DNA of 57,416 nucleotides, from assembly GCA_016869145.1 (NCBI GenBank), contig VGEU01000010.1:1-57416 (forward strand). Direction: 5' to 3'. Position 1 is the stretch's first letter, and each line of letters starts with the position of its first letter. The notes beneath the pieces were generated by a model. That model saw only the letters and a program-made list of their open reading frames with translations, was not told the DNA's origin and did no database searches. Made by a program: the position numbers and the translations under genes. The DNA is from Alphaproteobacteria bacterium. GTDB lineage: Bacteria > Pseudomonadota > Alphaproteobacteria > MPNO01 > VGEU01. Shown here piece after piece: positions 16,322-23,765 of the stretch.

Positions 16322-17251
16322 ATGGCGAAGACCAAGGTCGCGATCATCGGCTCGGGCAATATCGGCACCGATCTGATGATCAAGGTGATGCGCACCTCGA
16401 AGGTCCTCGAGATGGGCGTCCTCGTCGGCGTCGATCCGTCCTCCGACGGGCTCGCGCGCGCGAAGCGTCTCGGTGTGGCGACCACCGACAAGGGCATCGA
16501 TGGTCTCGTCGCGATGGCGGAATGGAAGGAGATCGCGATCGTCTTCGACGCCACGTCGGCGAAGGCGCACAAGCACAATTCCGATGTCTGCGTGAAGGCG
16601 GGCAAGAAAATCATCGATCTGACGCCGGCCGCGATCGGCCCCTATGTGGTGCCGGTCGTCAACATGGACGAGCATCTCGCGGCGCCCAACATCAACATGG
16701 TGAGCTGCGGCGGCCAGGCGACGATCCCGATCGTCCACGCCGTCGCCCGCGTCGCGCCGGTCCATTATGCCGAGATCGTCGCCTCGATCGCCTCCAAGTC
16801 GGCCGGCCCCGGCACGCGCGCCAATATCGACGAGTTCACCGAGACGACCTCGAAGGGGCTCGAGATCGTCGGCAGCGCCGACAAGGGCAAGGCGATCATC
16901 GTGCTCAACCCGGCCGAGCCACCGCTGATCATGCGCGATACCGTCTATGTCCTCTCCGGCGACGCCGACACCGATGCGATCGCGAAATCGGTCAAGGACA
17001 TGGTCAAGGAGGTCCAGGCCTATGTGCCGGGCTACCGGCTCAAGCAGGAGGTGCAGTTCGAGCGCTTCGGCTCGAACAACCCGCTCCGCATCCCCGGTCT
17101 CGGCGAGTTCCGCGGCATCAAATCGTCGGTCTTCCTCGAGGTCGAGGGCGCCGGCCACTACCTTCCCAACTACGCCGGCAATCTCGACATCATGACCTCG
17201 GCCGCGCTCAAGACGGCGGAGCGCCTGGTCGAGCGGCATCTCGCCGCCTAG
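16322..17251 (+). CDS. dmpF: acetaldehyde dehydrogenase (acetylating)
   Basis: A 309-residue DmpF/MhpF-type enzyme. It converts acetaldehyde, NAD+ and CoA to acetyl-CoA in complex with the aldolase encoded next. The nucleotide motif is '[18 protein letters not shown]'. The catalytic Cys is in '[16 protein letters not shown]', and '[19 protein letters not shown]' is a family signature. It starts 13 bases after the hydratase gene. Channelling of the toxic aldehyde between the two subunits is established for the family. Confidence 0.95.
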   Translation: MAKTKVAIIGSGNIGTDLMIKVMRTSKVLEMGVLVGVDPSSDGLARAKRLGVATTDKGIDGLVAMAEWKEIAIVFDATSAKAHKHNSDVCVKAGKKIIDLTPAAIGPYVVPVVNMDEHLAAPNINMVSCGGQATIPIVHAVARVAPVHYAEIVASIASKSAGPGTRANIDEFTETTSKGLEIVGSADKGKAIIVLNPAEPPLIMRDTVYVLSGDADTDAIAKSVKDMVKEVQAYVPGYRLKQEVQFERFGSNNPLRIPGLGEFRGIKSSVFLEVEGAGHYLPNYAGNLDIMTSAALKTAERLVERHLAA

Positions 17252-17261
17252 GAGAACCGCG

Positions 17262-18302
17262 ATGGCGATCGACAAGGCGAAGAAGATCTACGTCCAGGAT
17301 GTGACGCTCCGCGACGGCATGCACGCGATCCGTCACCAATACGGCCTCGACCATATCAAGGCGATCTGCCAGGTGCTCGACGCGGCGAACGTGTCCGCGA
17401 TCGAGATAAGCCATGGCGACGGGCTCGCCGGCATGTCGTTCAACTACGGCTTCGCCAAGAACACCGATCTCGAATATATCGAGGCGGCCGCGTCTGTGAC
17501 CAAGAACGCGAAGATCGCGACGCTCCTGATCCCGGGCATCGGCACGGTGCACGATCTCCGCGAGGCCTATGAGGCGGGCGCGCGCTCGGTCCGCATCGCG
17601 ACCCATTGCACCGAGGCCGACATCTCCAAGCAGCACATGGAGTATGCGCGCGAGATCGGGATGGACGTCGCCGGCTTCCTGATGATGGCGCATATGAGCC
17701 CGGCGAAGGAGCTCGGCGCGCAGGCGAAGCTCATGGAGTCCTATGGCGCGCATTGCGTCTATGTCACCGATTCGGGCGGTGCGCTCCTGATGGAGGGCGT
17801 CGCCGAGCGCTTCAAGGTGTTCCAGGACGTCCTGAAGCCGACGACGCAGACCGGCATGCACGCGCACCACAATCTGTCGCTCGGCGTCGCCAACTCGATC
17901 GTCGCGCTCGACCACGGCGCGACGCGCATCGATGCCTCGCTCGGCGGCATGGGCGCCGGCGCCGGCAATGCGCCGCTCGAGGTCTTCATCGCCGTCGCCG
18001 ACCGCATGGGCCTCAACCACGGCTGCGACGTCTTCAAGCTGATGGATGCCTGCGAGGAGCTCGTCCGGCCGCTCCAGGATCGCCCGGTCCGGGTCGACCG
18101 CGAGACGCTCACGCTCGGCTATGCCGGCGTCTATTCGAGCTTCCTCCGCCATGCCGAGACGGCCTCCAAGAACTACGGCATCGATACCCGCGAGATCCTG
18201 GTCGAGCTCGGCAAGCGGCGCATGGTCGGCGGCCAGGAGGATATGATCGTCGACGTCGCGCTCGATCTCACCAAGGGCCGCGGCGCGAGCAAGGGAGCCT
18301 GA
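17262..18302 (+). CDS. dmpG: 4-hydroxy-2-oxovalerate aldolase
   Basis: A 346-residue HMGL-like class II aldolase that splits 4-hydroxy-2-oxovalerate into pyruvate and acetaldehyde. The catalytic R-D-G-x-H box is in '[15 protein letters not shown]'. The Mn-binding histidines are in '[15 protein letters not shown]', and '[18 protein letters not shown]' is a family signature. The stop overlaps the next start (TGATG). It is expected to form a heterotetramer with the acetaldehyde dehydrogenase encoded just upstream. Confidence 0.95.
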   Translation: MAIDKAKKIYVQDVTLRDGMHAIRHQYGLDHIKAICQVLDAANVSAIEISHGDGLAGMSFNYGFAKNTDLEYIEAAASVTKNAKIATLLIPGIGTVHDLREAYEAGARSVRIATHCTEADISKQHMEYAREIGMDVAGFLMMAHMSPAKELGAQAKLMESYGAHCVYVTDSGGALLMEGVAERFKVFQDVLKPTTQTGMHAHHNLSLGVANSIVALDHGATRIDASLGGMGAGAGNAPLEVFIAVADRMGLNHGCDVFKLMDACEELVRPLQDRPVRVDRETLTLGYAGVYSSFLRHAETASKNYGIDTREILVELGKRRMVGGQEDMIVDVALDLTKGRGASKGA

Positions 18303-19075
18303 TGATGGCCAATGTCGTCAAGATCGCCGAGACGCTCGACAACGCCGCGCGCCATGCCGAGGCGATCGAGCAGATTTCCAACTACGACAAGATGACCCTG
18401 CCCGAGGCCTACGAGGTGCAGCGCACGCTGATCCGCCGCCGCCTCGACCGCGGCGAGAAGCGCGTCGGCATGAAGATGGGCTTCACCAGCCGCGCCAAGA
18501 TGGTGCAGATGGGGCTTTCGGATCTCGTCTGGGGCCGGCTCACCGACCAGATGGTGATCGAGGACGGCGGCGTTCTCGCGTTCAAGAACTACGTCCATCC
18601 GCGCGTCGAGCCGGAGGTGGCCTTCCTCCTCAAACGCCCGCTCGGCTGGCCGGTCACCGGCGCCGAGGCGCTCGCCGCGGTCGAGGCCGTCGCGCCGGCG
18701 ATGGAGATCATCGATTCCCGCTACAAGAACTTCAAGTTCTCGCTCGAGGACGTCGTCGCCGACAACTCGTCGTCGTCGGGCTTCGTCGTCGGGCCGTGGC
18801 AGAAGGCCGACGGGGATCTGACCAATCTCGGCATGGTGCTCGAGTTCGACGGCCGCCCGGTGCAGATCGGCTCGTCGGCGGCGATTCTCGGCAACCCGAT
18901 CCGCTCGCTCGTCGCCGCCGCGCGGCTGACGCACGAGGCCGAGGAAGGCCTGCAGGCCGGCTGGATCGTCATGGCGGGCGGTGCGACGGCGGCCGAGGCG
19001 TTGAAGCCCGGCGTCCATGTCCGCCACATCGTCGAGACGCTCGGCTTCGTGAGCTTCACGGTCTCGGCGGGCTAG
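18302..19075 (+). CDS. dmpH: 4-oxalocrotonate (2-oxo-3-hexenedioate) decarboxylase
   Basis: A 257-residue paralogue of the hydratase. It has decarboxylase-type motifs: 'VGMKMGFTSRAKMVQMGL', 'HPRVEPEVAFLLKRPL' (metal site) and 'DSRYKNFKFSLEDVVADNSS', the R-Y-x-N-F-K-F version found in DmpH/XylI. It removes CO2 from 4-oxalocrotonate to give 2-hydroxypentadienoate for the hydratase, with which it normally forms a complex. Start codons at 18302 and 18305 are both possible (TGATGATG overlap with the aldolase stop). No 4-oxalocrotonate tautomerase is seen in the operon. Confidence 0.88.
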   Translation: MMANVVKIAETLDNAARHAEAIEQISNYDKMTLPEAYEVQRTLIRRRLDRGEKRVGMKMGFTSRAKMVQMGLSDLVWGRLTDQMVIEDGGVLAFKNYVHPRVEPEVAFLLKRPLGWPVTGAEALAAVEAVAPAMEIIDSRYKNFKFSLEDVVADNSSSSGFVVGPWQKADGDLTNLGMVLEFDGRPVQIGSSAAILGNPIRSLVAAARLTHEAEEGLQAGWIVMAGGATAAEALKPGVHVRHIVETLGFVSFTVSAG

Positions 19076-19130
19076 CGCGCATCGCGGCGACCCGGCATTC
19101 GCGACACCCCGCGCGAGGGAGCGACCGGCG

Positions 19131-19955
19131 ATGCTGATGCGCGCGATCCTGAAGACCGGGGAAGCGATCCCGGCGCTCGGGCTCGGCACCTGGAACGCCT
19201 TCGACGTCGGCGCTCAGATGCGCGACCGCGCCGGGCCCAAGGGCGTGCTCGATCTCTTCTTCGCGGCCGGCGGGCGCGTGATCGATTCCTCGCCCATGTA
19301 CGGCAAGGCCGAGACCGTGGTCGGCGATCTCCTCGATGCGACCGGCCAACGGGGCGCAGCCTGGATCGCGACCAAGGTGTGGACGACCGGCAAGGCCGCC
19401 GGCATCGAGCAGATGCGGTCCTCGGCGCGGAAGCTCCGAAAGCCGGCGCTCGATCTCATCCAGGTCCACAACCTCGTCGATTGCGAAACCCATCTCGACA
19501 CGCTCGCCGGCTGGAAGAAGGAGGGTGCGGTCCGCTATGTCGGGATCACCCACTACACGACCGGCGCGCTCAATGCGCTCGCCGACATCGTCGCCCGACG
19601 CGACATCGATTTCGTGCAGACGGTCTACTCGATCGGCACGCGCGAGGCCGAGCGACGCCTCTTGCCGCTCTGCGCCGACCGCGGCGTCGCGGTGATCGCG
19701 AACAAGCCGTTCGACACCGGCGCCCTCTTCCGCCGCGCCCGCGGCCGGAAACTGCCGCCCGTCGCCAAAGCGCTCGGCTGCCAGAGCTGGGCCGCGTTCT
19801 TCCTCAAGTTCATCCTCGGCCACCCGGCGATCACGGTCGCGATCCCGGCCTCGGGCGATCCCGATCACGCGCGCGACTGGGTGGATGCGGGCGCCGGCCC
19901 GATCCCCGACGAGGCGATGCGGCGGACGATGGCCGCGGCGTGGGACGCCTTGTAG
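19131..19955 (+). CDS. aldo/keto reductase
   Basis: A 274-residue NADPH-dependent oxidoreductase with a TIM-barrel fold. The catalytic tetrad is D52 and Y57 in 'VIDSSPMYGKAE', K82 in 'ATKVWTT' and H113 in 'LIQVHNL'. The nucleotide-binding end is 'VAIPASGDPDHARD'. The substrate is unknown. It follows the decarboxylase gene by 55 bases in the same direction, with purine-rich GAGGGAG upstream, so it may be the last gene of the meta operon. ATG codons at 19131 and 19137 are both possible starts. Confidence 0.88.
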   Translation: MLMRAILKTGEAIPALGLGTWNAFDVGAQMRDRAGPKGVLDLFFAAGGRVIDSSPMYGKAETVVGDLLDATGQRGAAWIATKVWTTGKAAGIEQMRSSARKLRKPALDLIQVHNLVDCETHLDTLAGWKKEGAVRYVGITHYTTGALNALADIVARRDIDFVQTVYSIGTREAERRLLPLCADRGVAVIANKPFDTGALFRRARGRKLPPVAKALGCQSWAAFFLKFILGHPAITVAIPASGDPDHARDWVDAGAGPIPDEAMRRTMAAAWDAL

Positions 19956-19981
19956 CGGCGCCCTTTTGTAGCGGCGCCCTT
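19951..19981. repeat. 15-bp direct duplication between convergent stops
   Basis: TGTAGCGGCGCCCTT occurs at 19951-19965 and again at 19967-19981. It spans the stop codon of the aldo/keto reductase and reaches the stop of the convergent cupin gene, so it looks like a recent tandem duplication of the gene junction. Confidence 0.8.
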
Positions 19982-20499
19982 CAGACCTGATCTGGGCGTG
20001 GCATCACGGTGCCGCAATTCGTGCAGGTCCGCGCCTTCTCGCTCTCGAAGAAGTTCTGATAGGCCTTCGACACCGGATCGCTCCGGTAGTCGGCGACCGT
20101 GAACGTCTCCTCGTGCAGGAAATTGTCGCAGGCCGGGCAGAACCAGTGGAACCGGTCGATCTCGCCCGGCTTGCGCATCCGCTCGATCACCAACAGGAAG
20201 GCATCCGGCGGGAAGCGCGGCGAGTGGGGCACGCCGGCGGCGGTGTAGATCGCCTGCCCCTCGTGCAGCACGTCAACCGCCTCCTTGCCCTCGGGCGTGC
20301 GGTAGTGGAGCCGCATGTCGCCCTTGATCATGTACATGACCTCGTCGGAGGCGTTCACGTGGAACTCGCTCCGGTACTCGCGCCCGCGCGCGATGAAGGC
20401 GAGCGATTCCGGGCGTTGCCAGAGGACGTGGACGCGCTTGCCCGACCGGGTGAGCTCGCCGCAGATCGGCGCGAAATCGGCAATCGGCATCGGCAGCAT
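19981..20499 (-). CDS. nbaC: 3-hydroxyanthranilate 3,4-dioxygenase-like cupin
   Basis: A 172-residue cupin with the features of bacterial 3-hydroxyanthranilate dioxygenase. The Fe(II) ligands are H47, E53 and H92. A rubredoxin-like C-terminal Cys4 site is formed by C121/C124 ('CPACD') and C159/C162 ('CTNCG'). R43, R95 and E106 line up with the substrate-binding residues R47, R99 and E110 of the Cupriavidus enzyme (from memory). The enzyme opens 3-hydroxyanthranilate to 2-amino-3-carboxymuconate semialdehyde. It is the last gene of the operon with the Rieske oxygenase and the PdxA-like dehydrogenase, so it is the likely ring-cleavage enzyme of this region; a related ortho-substituted benzoate as substrate is possible. 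Confidence 0.88.
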   Translation of the reverse strand: MLPMPIADFAPICGELTRSGKRVHVLWQRPESLAFIARGREYRSEFHVNASDEVMYMIKGDMRLHYRTPEGKEAVDVLHEGQAIYTAAGVPHSPRFPPDAFLLVIERMRKPGEIDRFHWFCPACDNFLHEETFTVADYRSDPVSKAYQNFFESEKARTCTNCGTVMPRPDQV

Positions 20500-20528
20500 G
20501 GCATCGCTCCCCGTCGGGTGTCGGCGCC

Positions 20529-21515
20529 CTAGACTACGCCTGAGACCCCGCTCATGGCGAGAAGGGTCGCGATCAGCGCCGACGGATCGGCGATGCCGCG
20601 GCCGGCGATGTCATAGGCCGAGCCGTGCGCGACGGAGGCGAAGAAGACCGGCGTCCCGATGGTGAACGCTGCGGTCCGGTCGAAGCCGGTGAGCTTGGCC
20701 GGGATATGGCCCTGGTCGTGGATCATGACGACGAAGCCGTCATAGCCGGGCTTGAGGAACATGATATCGGCGCCGAACGGGCCGTCGGCGCCGATGCCCG
20801 CGGCCTTCGCCGCGGCGATCGCGGGCACCACGGTCTCGATCTCCTCGCGGCCGAACAGCCCGCCTTCGCCGGCATGCGGGTTGACGCCCGAGACCGCGAT
20901 CCGGGGCCGCGCGATGCCGAGCCGGCGGAGCGCGTCGTCGGTCGCGGCGAGGCAGCGGAGGATGCGCGGGCGATCGATCAGCGCGAGCGCGCGGCGGAGC
21001 CCGACATGGAGGGTGACATGGGCGATCCGACGCTCCTCGTTCGCGAGCATCAGGAACACGTCCTCGGGCGCGGTCCCGGTGCGCAGGGCGATGAAGCCGG
21101 GATAGCCGTCGAAGGCGATGCCGGCGATTTCGATCGCCTTCTGCGTCTGCGGCGCGGCGACGATCGCCGCAATCGCGCCCGCCTGCGCGAGCTCGACTGC
21201 GCGCCCCGCCCAGTCGAGGATCGCCCGCCCGTTCTCGGCCCGGAGCGTCGCGGGCGCGAAGCCGGCGAGCGGAAACGGCGCCGCTTCGATCACATCGACC
21301 GTCCCCGGCGCGAATGCGGCCGCGGCGACGCTCGGGCACGGCCGGACCTCGAGCGGCAGCGCGAGATGCGCGATCCACCACCGGGCGAGCGCCGCATCGG
21401 CGACGAGAATCGGCCGCAACGCCCCGCGAACGCGCGGGTCAATCATCGCCTTGAGCGCGATCTCGGGCCCGATGCCGGCCGGGTCGCCCGGCGTGATCGC
21501 GATGACGGGTGGCAC
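20529..21515 (-). CDS. PdxA-family dehydrogenase (TphB-like)
   Basis: A 328-residue PdxA-fold NAD(P)-dependent dehydrogenase. The N-terminal signature is 'VIAITPGDPAGIGPEIALKA'. The metal ligands H170, H214 ('VNPHAGEGGLFGREE') and H266 ('MIHDQGHIPAKL') are conserved. PdxA oxidises 4-phosphohydroxy-threonine, but the family also includes TphB, which oxidatively decarboxylates the cis-diol made by terephthalate dioxygenase. Its position between oxygenase subunits and a ring-cleavage cupin makes a TphB-like role far more likely than a pyridoxine role. GTG at 21515 is chosen because AAAGGGGAG precedes it and the family start is met exactly. The beta-subunit gene ends 11 bases upstream. Confidence 0.85.
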   Translation of the reverse strand: MPPVIAITPGDPAGIGPEIALKAMIDPRVRGALRPILVADAALARWWIAHLALPLEVRPCPSVAAAAFAPGTVDVIEAAPFPLAGFAPATLRAENGRAILDWAGRAVELAQAGAIAAIVAAPQTQKAIEIAGIAFDGYPGFIALRTGTAPEDVFLMLANEERRIAHVTLHVGLRRALALIDRPRILRCLAATDDALRRLGIARPRIAVSGVNPHAGEGGLFGREEIETVVPAIAAAKAAGIGADGPFGADIMFLKPGYDGFVVMIHDQGHIPAKLTGFDRTAAFTIGTPVFFASVAHGSAYDIAGRGIADPSALIATLLAMSGVSGVV

Positions 21516-21526
21516 GCGCTCCCCTT

Positions 21527-22000
21527 TCAGATCGGCAGCACGATCAGCGTATCGATGCGCGCCGAATCGCAGATCACCAACCGCTCCTTGAACCGCGCCT
21601 TGCCGGCCTCGAATACGACGCGGTCGATGCATTTGCCGGAGCTGAACACCGCGATGTCGCCTTCCTGCATGGTGCGGATGACCGCATAGCCCGACCACAC
21701 CGTATAGACGCCCGCCGTCTCGTCGACGATGCGGAGCGCGCTCACGAGATGGCGGTACCAGTGCGGCTCGTAGATGTTGGCGCGGCGATAGGCGAGGACG
21801 CGGTCGCGCATCATGCCCGGGCTCGTGCAATTCATGATGCCGACGACCTGGCCCTTGGCCTGGTTCTCGCGCGGAATGATCGTGTAGGTGCCGTCGGCGG
21901 TGAAGAACGACGGCCATTCCTCGAGCCGGTCGTCGTCGATCGCGTGCGCATAGTCGGCGAGAAGATCCTCGATCGCGCGCCGGGTCTCCTCGCGCGTCAT
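21527..22000 (-). CDS. aromatic-ring-hydroxylating oxygenase, beta subunit
   Basis: A 157-residue NTF2/SnoaL-like protein typical of small subunits of Rieske oxygenases. It has 'LLADYAHAIDDDRLEEWPSF', 'ANIYEPHWYRHLVSALRIV' and a C-terminal strand 'ICDSARIDTLIVLPI'. The small subunit is structural in the alpha3beta3 enzyme and has no cofactor. The start overlaps the alpha-subunit stop (ATGA), so the two are made in equal amounts. It is similar in size to the beta subunits of anthranilate and terephthalate dioxygenases. Confidence 0.9.
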   Translation of the reverse strand: MTREETRRAIEDLLADYAHAIDDDRLEEWPSFFTADGTYTIIPRENQAKGQVVGIMNCTSPGMMRDRVLAYRRANIYEPHWYRHLVSALRIVDETAGVYTVWSGYAVIRTMQEGDIAVFSSGKCIDRVVFEAGKARFKERLVICDSARIDTLIVLPI

Positions 22001-23250
22001 CGGCCGGCACGTCCTTCCATGCAGTCGCGATAGCCGTTCCAGAAGCCGCGGATCGAGACCTCCGTCGCGCGCGAATCCCGGCTCGGCTCGACGGTGCGCC
22101 CGCCCATCTCGAGGATCGTCGCCTTGTCGCGATCGCCGCGCGTGCCGCGCTGGACCCAGCCGCCGACGACGCCGTCCTCCATCGAGATCAGCCCGCCGGG
22201 GCCGACCATGTTCGACTGGCGGACCCGGATCGCGTGCTGTGCGGGCGTATCGTCCTCGGTGCCGAGCACCCACCACATCAGCTCGCACGCCTCCGGTCCC
22301 CGCGGCAGGCAGAGCCGCACCGCGAGCGAGTTCGAGATCTGCTGTACGACGAAGTTGGGGAAGATGCTCTGGATCGCGAGCGTGGTGCCGCAGCTGAACT
22401 CGGCCCACTTGTCGATCAGCGACGGATCGGCGAGGCGGTATTCGTCGTCGACCGCGCGGAGCTTGTCGGCCGCGTACTGCTCCTCCTCGCGGTCGGTCGC
22501 CCCGATCGAGTAGCTGATATGGTGCCAGCCGCGGTCGGAGAGCTTGATGCCGCCGTCCATCGACAGCCGGTTGATGCGGAAGGTGGCCTGGAACAGATGG
22601 AGGAGGCTCGCGTGATAGGAATCACGCACGTTCTCCATGTAGAGCTTCCAGTTGTTCGGCATGTATTGGCTGTAGGTGCCGATCACCTTCATCCGCCGCC
22701 CGACCACGCGCTCGACATTGGGCCGCATCTCGGCGCCGATATAGTCGAAGAGCGAGGGCGCCGACGGGCTATAGGTCGCGAAGACGAGACCGGCGAAGGA
22801 CTCGCTCCGCAGCCGCCGCATGCCGTGCTTCGACATGTCGAAGTCGTCAGGCATGCCGCCCTTGTTGTTGAGCCCGCGCCGGAAGGCGACCGAGTTGAGC
22901 GCGCCGTCGAGATCGTAGGTCCAGTTGTGGTAGACGCAGGTCAGCCGCTCGAGGTTCTTCCCTTCCTTCTGGATGCAGACGAGATTGCCGCGATGGGCGC
23001 AACGGTTGACGAGCACGTTGATCCGCCCGTCGCGGCCGCGCACCATCACGACCGGCGTGTCGCCGACATAGTTGGTCTTGAAGTCGCCGGGCTGCGGGAC
23101 CTCCTGCTCGAGCCCGACGAAACTCCACGCCGGGCCGCGAAAGATGCGCGCCTGTTCCTCGGCGTAGACCGTGGGGTCGGTGTAGATCTGGTAGGGGACG
23201 GCGCTCACGCCCTCCCCAGGCCAGACGATCCGGTCATAGGCGGTGGCCAT
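21997..23250 (-). CDS. aromatic-ring-hydroxylating dioxygenase, alpha subunit
   Basis: A 417-residue catalytic subunit. The Rieske cluster ligands are C84/H86 ('NRCAHRGNLVC') and C105/H108 ('CVYHNWTYDLDG'). The mononuclear iron site is 'ENVRDSYHASLLHLF', with bridging D210 and ligands H213 and H218. Length and motifs fit the benzoate/anthranilate/terephthalate group of Rieske dioxygenases, which make cis-dihydrodiols of aromatic acids. The ATG at 23250 begins the family-similar region ('MATAYDRIVWPGEG'). It is the first gene of the minus-strand operon alpha-beta-PdxA-cupin, and it is divergent from the ferredoxin and reductase that should supply its electrons. The exact aromatic acid cannot be deduced. 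Confidence 0.93.
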   Translation of the reverse strand: MATAYDRIVWPGEGVSAVPYQIYTDPTVYAEEQARIFRGPAWSFVGLEQEVPQPGDFKTNYVGDTPVVMVRGRDGRINVLVNRCAHRGNLVCIQKEGKNLERLTCVYHNWTYDLDGALNSVAFRRGLNNKGGMPDDFDMSKHGMRRLRSESFAGLVFATYSPSAPSLFDYIGAEMRPNVERVVGRRMKVIGTYSQYMPNNWKLYMENVRDSYHASLLHLFQATFRINRLSMDGGIKLSDRGWHHISYSIGATDREEEQYAADKLRAVDDEYRLADPSLIDKWAEFSCGTTLAIQSIFPNFVVQQISNSLAVRLCLPRGPEACELMWWVLGTEDDTPAQHAIRVRQSNMVGPGGLISMEDGVVGGWVQRGTRGDRDKATILEMGGRTVEPSRDSRATEVSIRGFWNGYRDCMEGRAGR

Positions 23251-23352
23251 GCGATGCCCCGTGGACTGGTAAATGCCTGTGCGAGAATACCATAGGCGAC
23301 CGCGCGTCGGCGCTGGCTGCGGCGCGACGGCGCACCGATCGGGCATTCGCCG

Positions 23353-23381
23353 TTGGCAGGGCCCGAGGCCGGTTGTAAACT
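23353..23381 (+). promoter_or_regulatory. sigma-70-type promoter of the ferredoxin-reductase operon
   Basis: TTGGCA at 23353-23358 and TAAACT at 23376-23381 are 17 bases apart. The start would be near 23388, leaving a leader of about 30 bases with an AAGG ribosome site before the ATG at 23417. The same 166-base gap must hold the promoter of the divergent oxygenase operon, which I could not place. Confidence 0.5.
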
Positions 23382-23416
23382 CCGGCCGCTTTGTCTGGAC
23401 CCCGGAAAGGTGAACG

Positions 23417-23740
23417 ATGTCCGACCTCGAATTCCATGCCGTCCTCAAGACCTCCGACCTCGATCCCGGCGAGGCGAAGCAGGTGCTGATCGGCCGCAAG
23501 GAGATCGCGATCTATAACCTCGAGGGCGCGTTCTACGCCACCGATGACATCTGCACCCACGCCTATGCCTCGCTCGCCGACGGCTATATCGAGGGCGACC
23601 GGGTCGAGTGCCCGCTGCATGGCGGCTGCTTCGAGATCAAGACCGGCAAGGCCTGCACTCCGCCTTGCGTCGAGGACCTGAAGACCTACACGGTCAAGAT
23701 CGAGGGCGATCAGATCTTCGTCGGCCTGCCGCGCGGCTGA
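23417..23740 (+). CDS. Rieske-type ferredoxin of the ring-hydroxylating oxygenase
   Basis: A 107-residue single-domain Rieske ferredoxin. The cluster ligands are in 'DDICTHAYASLADGYIEGD' (C-x-H) and 'VECPLHGGCFE' (C-x2-H). It resembles the ferredoxins of three-component dioxygenases such as naphthalene or AndA-type anthranilate dioxygenase. It passes single electrons from the reductase encoded 25 bases downstream to the alpha subunit encoded on the opposite strand. The start has an AAGGTG ribosome site. Confidence 0.93.
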   Translation: MSDLEFHAVLKTSDLDPGEAKQVLIGRKEIAIYNLEGAFYATDDICTHAYASLADGYIEGDRVECPLHGGCFEIKTGKACTPPCVEDLKTYTVKIEGDQIFVGLPRG

Positions 23741-23765
23741 CCGCCCGGCCGCATCGCGTCCGCCG

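Noticed and set aside
20529-21515. Housekeeping PdxA of pyridoxal phosphate synthesis
   Set aside because: The residues fit the family, but the operon with oxygenase subunits and a ring-cleavage cupin makes a TphB-like role more likely; no ksgA or surA neighbours are present.
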